In this document: piece by piece, positions 55,301-64,000 of the stretch
Numbering within the stretch: position 1 is the first letter of the stretch
How the letters are laid out: each line of letters begins with the position of its first letter
Made by a program: the position numbers and the translations under genes
The notes under the pieces: generated by a model
Told to the model about the DNA's origin: nothing
The model's database searches: none
The model's input: the letters and a program-made list of their open reading frames with translations, nothing else
Source: Reclinomonas americana ATCC 50394
Taxonomy: Eukaryota > Jakobida > Jakobea > Jakobida
DNA: 64,000 nt
Reading direction: 5' to 3'
Assembly (NCBI GenBank): GCA_048213135.1
Contig: PS015187.1
Span: 124,500 to 188,499, forward strand

Positions 55301-57565
55301 TCACGCACCTCAGCAGCACTTCGTTGGTGGTCGACAGCTGAATGTCCACCTCCTCACCGCAGTACGGCGAAAACACGAAGCGACCGAGAAACTGGAAGCA
55401 CAAAAGCATGCACATGAGAATGGTTCTGCCACAAGTGTCATGAAAAATCACGACACACCTGCGCCAGTATACTGGCACGCATGACTGAATCCAACACAGG
55501 AATCGACACATCCATCATGGCGTTGACCAGCTCCCCCAGTGCCTGAAGCACAGCCTCGATGATCTGGAGATCACAGAAATCGTGAGCGACAGCCGCGATC
55601 GACGATGCACAGCACCACCACAACGACATGACCTCGCCCGTCAGCAATGGATTGTTGGCCACCTCCACAAACTTGCTAAAGAAAGACTCGGGACCGGTGA
55701 CAATGGCAGGCAGTCCGCCATCGGCCAATGCCGACCGCGGAATCATAGTCCCGCCCACCGTCGACGACGCGCTGACACGGTGACCACACGGCTGCGCGCA
55801 ACCATGTCACTGAGGAACATGCCGTCACACATACGATGATAAGGTGGAACGTACCAGCGGCTGGTCGGAAGCCAGGGCGGCCAGACCACGCACTCGTCGA
55901 TTCAGCTCGCGCAATTTCACACCCTGGTGCCAGTCCACGGACTGGAGCTTGGCGACAAACACACGCGCGAATGGTGCACACAAATCTGGTCTGAGCAGCG
56001 CAACCACGCGTTCCATCTGCATTGCACGATCAGCGCAGGCGCAAGCACAAAGCAGCATCGCCAGCACGCAACATCAGTCTGCAAATCACGAACGGCGCGC
56101 TTGGCGGCCTTGGATAATAGCTGAAAGAAGGCGTCGTTCAGCTTCTCCGCGCCAGCAACTCGCTCCTGCAACAGTAATAGCGGCGAAGAGGCCGACGACG
56201 ACGACGAGGATGGCGACGGCACCGTGGAAGCGGACGACGATGACGGCCCATGAGGCATGCGGAGAGCCGACGATCCGAACACGGCCGCTGACGATCCGTT
56301 GCTGCGCAGTGCCGATACACGCGATCGCACCCGGCTGGCACTCTCGCGCAACTGATCCGTCACCTCCGGCGCCAGCGCAGTCACGCTGTGACACAGGAGT
56401 GAGAATGCATAGCATGGCACAACAACCGACAGCGAGGCACCAACATTGTGTTTCCCGCGATAGCCTCGGTCACAGCCGGCATGAGAGCCGACACGCACGG
56501 AACGAGACGCCGCAGAGTGGCGGCCACAAACGCGAGAACTTCATCGGCCGACAGGAAGCAGCTGCCGATTGAGGTGCCGGAGCGTGGTGGACTGGCCCGA
56601 TAACAACAGTGAGCGATGCATACTCCATTCCCCCCGCCGACAACACCACCACACACGCAACTCGGCCGCTCGCAACAGCAGCGAGCCCAACAAGTGCAGC
56701 TCCACCATCAAACTGGGAGCGTGACCGGCGACCAGCACCACGGCATGCAGCGCCGCCATGCTGTTGACAAACTCGCACTGATCCTCCGGCAGCGCCGCCA
56801 CACGACCAAACAACTCGAACGGGTTCACAGCCGTGCCCCGTGGCGAACTCGGCAGCGTCGGCGTTGTCACTGACAACGCGCATGTGAGTCTCTCCATTCT
56901 AGAATAGATCATATGGCGCCTCGATCCTCACCTGGCCCGCTGACAAGTCGAGGCTCCACGCGAGCCGCCTTTCGTGGCGGTCGTCGCTTCCCACTGGCAT
57001 CGTCCATCGAAGACGACGCAGGGGCGGCAGCAGCAGCAGCAGCAGCAGAGGAAGAAGAAGAAGAGTGACCGCTGGGCGGCATGAGCGGTCGATCGAGAAT
57101 GCTGCCGAGAGCGTCGCGTTTCGCCGTGGCCGACAGCGGTCGTCGATTCGTCGATGATGATGACGAGGAAGGAGGATGAGGCATACCATGCATGCGAGAT
57201 GGTACAGAGGAGGCAGCAGAAGAAGTCGTTGTCGAAGATGATGATGATGATTGACTGTGCTGTTGATGTTGATGATGATGATGATGATGAAGGGCTGCGT
57301 GTGGCAACGGAAGCAGTCGACGCAGAGAGGCGCGCACGGCGTTGAGGTAGTCGAGGGCGAACTGTAGGGCCAGTGCATCGCCAGCGGCCTGTGCGTTGGA
57401 AGAGGAGGTGGGAGAGTGAGTGAGTGCGTCAGTTGTCCTTTTCTGTGTGAGTCGCACCATGCGGGCGAGCTGTGTGGCGGCCTCATCGCGTATGCGGGTG
57501 CCCTGCTCGGATCGGTCGAATAGTAGTGCGCGGGTGAAGTGCAGTGGGGTCTCAGCGGAGTGCAT
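52303..57565 (-). CDS. Codanin-1-like protein (16 exons, about 1193 aa)
   Basis: In animals Codanin-1 binds the histone chaperone ASF1 and is mutated in congenital dyserythropoietic anaemia I. Exons, 5' to 3', are 57458-57565, 56932-57388, about 56653-56869, 56445-56591, 56073-56385, 55855-56016, 55633-55791, 55459-55563, 55309-55391, 55079-55243, 53932-54433, 53689-53859, 53346-53481, 53157-53287, 52503-53099 and 52303-52431. The total is about 1193 aa, against about 1227 in human. The assignment rests on several matches in the same order as the animal protein, compared from memory: FLGRFVFSPYCGEE; the LHQLPAHVTWMMPLF segment; DAFFDANPQLKQLANFLVRR; and AARDLAVKLTTQSCEQYITG. The N-terminal half has a His/Ser-rich, low-complexity insert. 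The donor of exon 3 is ambiguous by a few bases. TPR-PH lies 60 bp upstream in tandem. Confidence 0.75.
54440..55030. repeat. GA-rich intron with a long duplicated unit
   Basis: In the Codanin-1-like intron 54434-55078, GAGA sequence contains a unit of about 45 bp, with GAATGTTGACAATGGGAGAG, found at about 54750-54795 and again at 54917-54962. Related GAGAAAGCACATCAACGAG copies lie between them. Confidence 0.7.
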
Positions 57566-57625
57566 GGTGGAAGGTGAAGAGGACAGAGGTGGGAGGAGGA
57601 CAACTAGTTTCTCCTTTGTTCATTC

Positions 57626-60600
57626 TCATGTTACAACGCCCATGACACCGCGAATGCTCTCGATCCACTCATGCATCTCGACCTCGTACTCCGCCACCAC
57701 GTAGTACGTGCGCGAGGGAGTGACCAACTGCACTGACAAGCATCAGCAAACACCACACCAACGTGTCTCCCACAAGCACCACTGACCTCGAAACACCACT
57801 GCTTGTGGATGGCGGGATTGGTGCACGGGTGGACGTGTCGCAGCGAGAGCATGTTGATGGTACCGCGCGGCTTGGTGGCCTGTTGTATCGCGCGATTCAG
57901 CACCACTGGCAATGCGATACGTATACAAGAGAAAGAAAAGACGCAACGAGCTCCGTCTTGAAGTAGCACAGTGTCAGTGTGGTGGAGTCGAGCACAAACC
58001 ACCGCCGCCGCCAGCTCTTCACGATGCGGCCCTGCTTGACGAGCCAGCCCATTTTCAGCACCGGCACGGCAGTTCGTCGCTTGCCCCACAGCGCACTGCC
58101 GCTGCGCAGACTGGCCTTCAAGTGTGTGTCCATGCGACGCGCCGCCTCTGCCGCCGCTTGTGGTGACTCTGCCAAGTAGAAATCGTGTGAGCCGACCGCA
58201 GACTCCATACACACTTACAGGGTTGCTCTCAACTCTGCAGCAGGAACAGTGACTTGCGTCTCAGTTCCTCGGCGTCGGCATACTTGCCAAGCTCTCGTTG
58301 CACCGTGGCCAGCCGCGACAGAATCTCTCCGTACTCGGGATGCTCCTCGCCACCGTGGTGACTAAGCATGGTNNNNNNNNNNNNNNNNNNNNNNNNNNNN
58401 NNNNNNNNNNNNNNNNNNNNNNNNNNNNNNNNNNNNNNNNNNNNNNNNNNNNNNNNNNNNNNNNNNNNNNNNGGATGTGGCGCGCACAAAGCAGAACGTG
58501 GACAAGCTGGACGATGCGGCCATTTGCACGCAGCAGGGTGTCGAGATTTTGCGGAATGCTTTCAGCGAGGCCTCCAAGTTGTGCGCGGGCGCCGATGGTG
58601 GCGAACCGGAACCGAGCGACCTCGATGTGGAGCCGTTGCGCATTCTGCGATGCTGGTACGCCGAGGCGTTGTGCATGCTGGGCGACTCGTGCAAGGAGTT
58701 CCGCGAGCTCGACGAGGCGGAGATGGCCTACAAGCGTGAGTTTCCTGATTCGCCTTTTTCCTGTCAACAGCCTGCTGTCGCTGACATGTGTTGCGCAGAG
58801 TCATTGTCGCACATGAGCGCGGTGTGCCCCGAAAATCACGAGAGCATTGCGCAGTTGAACTCGCGTCTGGCCGCGGTGGCCGCCCTGCGCGGCCAGTACG
58901 ACCAGGCAGAGACCTTGTACCAGTTGCGAATCTCTTGTTTTCCCTCCTCAGCAAGCTGTGCGTGTTACTCACACGCGTTGGTGAGCAGGCGAGCGCTGNN
59001 NNNNNNNNNNNNNNNNNNNNNNNNNNNNNNNNNNNNNNNNNNNNNNNNNNNNNNNNNNNNNNNNNNNNNNNNNNNNNNNNNNNNNNNNNNNNNNNNNNNN
59101 NNNNNNNNNNNNNNNNNNNNNNNNNNNNNNNNNNNNNNNNNNNNNNNNNNNNNNNNNNNNNNNNNNNNNNNNNNNNNNNNNNNNNNNNNNNNNNNNNNNN
59201 NNNNNNNNNNNNNNNNNNNNNNNNNNNNNNNNNNNNNNNNNNNNNNNNNNNNNNNNNNNNNNNNNNNNNNNNNNNNNNNNNNNNNNNNNNNNNNNNNNNN
59301 NNNNNNNNNNNNNNNNNNNNNNNNNNNNNNNNNNNNNNNNNNNNNNNNNNNNNNNNNNNNNNNNNNNNNNNNNNNNNNNNNNNNNNNNNNNNNNNNNNNN
59401 NNNNNNNNNNNNNNNNNNNNNNNNNNNNNNNNAACATCACCTTGCCGACCAGCACCTCGGCCGACTGTGTCATCTTCTCCACTGCGCCAAGCGTTTAGAG
59501 AGGACGCGGGGTACTCAAAACAAACAACAACAACAGCGCACCCGTGATAACAGACACCGGAGGCGATGACAGCGCCGGTTCGCCGCAGTCAGAGCCACGG
59601 TCACTGTCGTCGACATCTTCCATGCTCGGCGACGCATCGGTCGGCGCAGTGACCGAGGGTGGCGAGAGCGGAACCGATGCCACATAGGACATGTCGAGCG
59701 TGTGTCGAGGGTTGTGTGACCAGCGACGGCTGTCTGCGTGCTGCCGGCTGGTAATGCAAAGGACGAAAAGGTGAGGTGAAAAAAAAGAAAAAGGCCATGC
59801 TTAATCAGAAGGAAGAACGCAACATCTTGTCGGCAGCCATGGGAGGCGCCAGTTGCGGCCCCTCGTGCTGTGCACCGGCCCAGTAGTGCCTCAAGTGGGC
59901 GGCCACGGACGGAATGCGTAACCGCTCGTCCGACATGCTGCGCGCACTGCGCGACCGCGACATTGTTGGCGTGCCCTGTGAGACGATGGATGGATGAGCC
60001 TTCCTTCATGACAAGTACATGCACAGAAGTATTCGTGCACGCACTTCTCCTGCAGTGAGCGCCGAGTGCTCGGAGGCTGGCGACGATCCGGTCGAGTCAA
60101 CAACAGCGCCGTGCCCGCGGAGTGACACGCTGTTGCTCGAGTGCAAGAGGCCATCAAAGCTCTTCTCCATGGCATGTCGCTCCTTGTCCATGGGCGGCGA
60201 GATCTCCAAGCAAATCTCCACCAGCTGGTCGGCCACCGCATCGGCGTCCTCGTATCGGCTCATCATTTCACACGTGCGCAGTTGGTTGCGCAGAGCACCA
60301 ATCAATTTGGCGGTGTACTTGTTGAAACCGTGCATTGTCTGCTGACAAAGTAAGAAAGAACGAAAGAGAGAGACAGAGAAAGGAAATTGCACGTCTCGCA
60401 TACCTTGCGACTGCGTGACGCCCGACTGTGCAACACGCGATACACGGAAATGCACTGGCGGAACATGTCCTGGCAGTCCTCGAAACGACCGCGCGCAAAC
60501 AGAATCACCGCACAGTTATGCAGTGCTTTGGCGTAGCTGTGGAAGTGCCGCGGTGTGAGTCACCCACAAGCTCCTCCCCATCTATTGTGCATCAGACGCA

Positions 60601-63600
60601 ACATGGCACTCGAGTTGCCGTACAGACTTGAGCGAAGGGCCACACACTGCGCACTCAGCCGCTCCGCTCGTTCCGAATGCGCCGATCGCAAGTGGACGTC
60701 AGCCAGCTCGCTCAGCACCTCCGATCGCAGACAGAGCGCAGAGTTGCAGATGGAGCTCCGTTCGAGCACCGTCAGCGCGGACTGCCAAAAGCACACAGTC
60801 AGAAATTTGTCGTGCCCGAACTGGACCAAGGGAAGTGCACACGCACCTCGAGCACTCGCTGCTTGTCATGAGCATGCTCGGGGTCCGTGAAGGTGGAGGA
60901 CAGGAGCAGTGCAGCACGCGCCCAGTGAAAGTTGATGCGCTCACACTCGACTCCAAGTCGCGACACCTCGCCGTACACCTCCAGACACGAGGTGAGGAAG
61001 GCTCGCGCCGACTTGGACTCGTTGAAGCGCAGGTAGTGCGAGCTGGTCTCGTACCTGGTGCGGAATCAACATGAGAACATGGCGACACAAGGGGAAAGGA
61101 GCAGAAGCAAAGAGAGAGGAAGGTTAAAGACGCAACAGAGCCTCGGCCACACTGGCGTGAGTGAGACCGAGATGCCGCTGACGCGACTCCAAGCACCGCA
61201 GAAACATGTGCTCGATGGCCTCCACTCGAGGAAGCGGTGACTTGAGCTGAGGCTGCCACATGATAGTATAAGTAACGGTCAGAACATACACATTCGCAGG
61301 CGCAAACGCAACTCGTACGCCTGCCGACACGTCGCGCAAGACTCGACTGAAGCAGCAGCCGGCATGCAGTTGTGCATATGCGTACTCCAGGCTGCTCTCG
61401 CCCCACTGCTGTCCGGTGAGTCGCAGAGCGTCGGCAAAAAGGGAACAGGCATCCGCCGCCCGATCGAGGGAGTCGAGCAGGCGCGAGAGGAACAGCTGGT
61501 AGACAGGGCACAGCTCGCGCCTCTCCGCAGTTGACACCGGCTGAATGTGTGACGACCACAAATCGATGGCCTCCTCGGGCGGCACCCGTGTGATCTTGGC
61601 AGTGATGATTGACAGCGACGAGAGGCGTGAGAGAGAAGGCCCGTCATCTGCGCCGTCACCACTGTCATCGCCGTGGTCGACTTTCGACACGTCCATCTCT
61701 CCCTGCCCGACGCCCACATTCACACGCGAGCCTGCTCTGGACACGACGCCTCCATCGCGCCCAACCTCGTCCTCACCGTCATCGACCTCCTCCTCTTCCA
61801 CCTCGACAATGGCATCGATCGGGTCGATGGTGATGGCCGACAGAGAGCTCACCACACTCGACGAGATGTCGGTGTGCGGTCGACGCACAGTTATCGGCTG
61901 TGAGGCGGATCTTGGTGGCGAGGCTGCTGTGGCAGCGGCGGTGGTGTCTGTTGCCGATGCTGCTGGTGCCACAGGTGCCAGTACACCGGCACCACCGGAT
62001 TCGGCCACCAAGAACGGATCGAACGAAAAATGCGCCGGCAGCGTGTTCCGCAGCGAGGGAGTGTGACTCACGCGATGGGCAGACGGCACCGCTGCTGCCG
62101 CAGCCGCCGCAGCCGCAGCTAAAGCAGCCGCACCACTGTTTGTCGATGTTGTGGACGACCGCACGGATGTACCTTCCGGTGCCGTCAACAGCCGACCGTC
62201 GGCAATGTGCGTCAGCGTCGTGTCACTCAATCGCATGTGCGACCGGATGCTCACACGCGGATTGGGATCATCCGAGTCGGCTGGTGCACACACAGGAACA
62301 GTCAGCAGCTCACTCTCACTCTCTCACAAGCGCATCGGAACACACACCATCGATGCTGCTGGCCTCCGGTTCGCACATGAGATGGTACTCGTGGAACAAA
62401 TTGGCAAAGGCGACCTCGGGTGGCAGGGCCGGGAAACTCCCACTGCTTGGTTCTTCCCGCTGCAGACACACACACACACACACACGAGAAGAATTGGCAA
62501 CGAGGGATATTATGAGGAAAAATTGCAGAGCGGGGCAAGCGCACCGGTGCACTCTGCAACAGAGACATGCTCATGCGCGCCGGCAGCGACTTCATGTACT
62601 CGGGTGAGGCCACATCAGCGAGCTGATCAACCATCGACGTCGACGACTCTGTAAGACAGTGAGTCACCTGTTCTGCGTGTGACCCACGGCAACACATCGT
62701 CGCAACTGTGCTTGCCGCGTGGTACGCGCTGAGGACTCCCCACAGCAGCTGCCGCCGCTGTGGTGGCTGACGCAGCAGCCGTGGATGCGGCCGACGACTG
62801 TCATGACGAGCGAGTGAGCAACGACCATAACACCGACAGATAAAACATGTACGCAACAATACCCGGCACCACCTCGGGCTCCGCGGCGGTGCAAAACTCG
62901 ACGCACAGACGAATGACCCGCTCCACCATGTCGTGGCTCGCCCACTCGACAGCAAAATCAGCACATCGATGCAAGTCGCGCAGCCACAATTCGCTGGTGT
63001 TCTCCACTGCAACGACACGGGTGAGCTGGTGGACAAATCGTGTGTGTAAGCAAAGAGGGGGTCGCAACTGAGCGGACGCCACTGCGGGTCCTTGGCCAGC
63101 GACTCAATCACGCGGAACAGGAGCGCAAACTGTAACTCATTTTGTTTGTACAAGAGTTGTGCGCGCCCGGGAGACCGGTCATTGACCTCGCTCAGCTGCA
63201 GCAGCGAATTCAAGTACAGGCCGACCAGCACCTGTGCGCAACCCATGAGAACACGAGAAGGGAGAGAGAGAGAAGGGAGAGAAGGAGTGGGAGAAGGGAG
63301 AGAGAAAAGGGAGAGAGAGAAGGGAGAGAGAAGGGAGAGAGAGAAGGGGAGAGAGAAGGGAGAGAAGGAGTGGGAGAAGGGAGAGAGAAGGGAGAGAGAA
63401 GGGAGAGAGAAGGGAGAAGGGAGAATGAAAGCGCAAAGGCGTTGATATCTTCACATCCCTCGTCAGGTACATTACGCGCACACACAAACGAGAGAGAAGG
63501 GAAAGGGAAAGAAACAGAGATAGCACAGCAACGCTTACATCTGCATCTCTCCTGTCAAACACATATAAATACACAAACGAGAGAGAGAGAGAGAGCACAC

Positions 63601-64000
63601 AAACGCTTACATCTGCATCTCTCCAGTCAAACACATCAGCACACACAAACGCGCACACACAACGAGAGAGAGAGAAAGAAACAGAAAGCACACAAACAAC
63701 GACGTTTGCATCTCTCATCAGACACTTACCACACACAAACGAGAGAGGAGGGAAGAGAAAGAGACAGAGATAGCACACAACGCTGACATCTGCATCTCTC
63801 TTGTCAAGCACATTAACACACACAAACGAGAGAGAAAGAGACAGAGATAGCACACAACGCTTACATCTGCATCTCTCCTGTCAAGCACATCAACACACAC
63901 AAACGGGAGAGCAGGGAAAAAGAAAGATACAGACAGCAAACAAACGCTGACATCTGCATCTCTCTTGTCAGTTACTTTACACCTTCAAACGAGAGAGGAG
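57626..64000 (-). CDS. TPR and PH-domain protein (5' end beyond window)
   Basis: Exons from the right: 63069-63231, 62873-63006, 62707-62797, 62545-62648, 62348-62459, 61313-62280, 61137-61246, 60847-61054, 60603-60781, 60404-60536, 60045-60338, 59824-59975, 59542-59729, 59433-59481 (into gap); then, after the gaps, 58234-58372, 57948-58168, 57787-57879 and 57626-57727. All junctions are in phase. TPR-like helices include LYETSSHYLRFNE, YAKALHNCAVILFARGRF, and HPEYGEILSRLATVQRELG just before the end. A PH domain follows: MGWLVKQGRIVKSWRRRWFV, TKPRGTINML, RTYYVVAEYEVEMHEWIES. PH domains bind phosphoinositides, so this may be a membrane-linked scaffold. The TPR and PH parts join through a 65-bp intron with a GTTGAG donor (58169-58233); reading the PH part as a separate gene would leave 15 bp between genes. 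The missing middle is the inverted contig 58473-58998. Confidence 0.72.
58373..58472. other. assembly gap (N)
   Basis: 100 N, the round-number size commonly used for a gap of unknown length. It is the left border of the contig thought to be inverted. Confidence 1.
58474..58980 (+). CDS. TPR exons on the opposite strand, probably a mis-oriented piece of the TPR-PH gene
   Basis: Exons 58474-58735, 58799-58922 and 58952-58980 read on the plus strand with consistent phases and normal splice sites, one of them a GTTGCG donor at 58923. The protein has TPR helices (WYAEALCMLGDSCKEFRELDE, then IAQLNSRLAAVAALRGQYDQ, ending AETLYHKLCVLLTRV). It is open at both ends into N gaps. The flanking minus-strand gene is a TPR protein that lacks exactly this kind of segment. 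I therefore read it as the middle of that gene placed backwards, not as a separate gene. Confidence 0.65.
58999..59432. other. assembly gap (N)
   Basis: 434 N to the right of the probable inverted contig. Confidence 1.
63240..64000. repeat. GA tract and 70-100-bp minisatellite in first visible intron of the TPR-PH gene
   Basis: AGAAGGGAGAG repeats fill about 63250-63430. Then a unit with ACATCTGCATCTCTCCTGTC and ACACACAAACGAGAGAG recurs about six times (near 63537, 63609, 63707, 63787, 63863 and 63950). It runs off the window edge. Confidence 0.75.

Noticed and set aside
57948-58214. Separate small PH-domain gene starting at 58208 or 58214
   Set aside because: An in-phase intron links it to the TPR exon; a separate gene would leave almost no spacer.

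Overview
The window is nuclear DNA from a gene-dense unicellular eukaryote. The evidence is genes split by many short GT-AG introns, a profilin, a neddylation-type cullin, kinases, WD40, RCC1 and ankyrin proteins, a mitochondrial ribosomal protein and a Codanin-1-like protein. Exons are GC-rich. Introns and spacers are full of CT/GA, CA, CGA and minisatellite repeats. A bacterivorous amoeba or flagellate would fit the secreted acyloxyacyl hydrolase and alpha-amylase-family enzyme, but I cannot name the lineage. The sequence is a scaffold with ten N gaps. All gene models were built by hand from reading frame, splice sites and phase; none was tested against RNA or a database.

Layout. 394-2543 (+) profilin. 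3935-10558 (-) a CIPK-like kinase (CBL-interacting type: kinase, NAF-like motif, KA1) with an exon that repeats the glycine loop. 11661-17177 (+) secreted acyloxyacyl hydrolase. 17340-24330 (-) secreted GH13 alpha-amylase-family enzyme. 25081-27410 (+) a 14-repeat WD40 protein in one large exon. 28098-28218 (-) a RING-finger fragment. 28396-38567 (+) a kinase / coiled-coil / zinc-knuckle region followed by a very large RCC1 / coiled-coil / RCC1 / coiled-coil protein, probably one gene. 38595-41813 (-) cullin. 41954-42580 (-) mitochondrial ribosomal protein mL54. 42632-46476 (+) ankyrin-repeat protein. 46586-about 52046 (-) secreted EGF-like protein with an unfamiliar repeated 'TDG' module. 52303-57565 (-) Codanin-1-like protein. 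57626 to beyond 64000 (-) a TPR plus PH-domain protein, open at the right edge.

Genes are tightly packed. The RCC1 and cullin stop codons are 27 bp apart. The start codons of the divergent mL54 and ankyrin genes are 51 bp apart. Codanin-1-like and TPR-PH lie in tandem 60 bp apart. Nothing here forms an operon or one pathway; the two secreted hydrolases could both serve digestion of prey or environmental polymers.

The main oddities are: (1) a recurrent 5' splice site GTTGCG(T) at about 27 introns across most genes; (2) strong evidence that the small contig 58473-58998 is placed backwards in the scaffold; (3) the phase-neutral duplicate glycine-loop exon in the CIPK-like kinase; (4) the kinase-RCC1 architecture; (5) the repeated TDG module.
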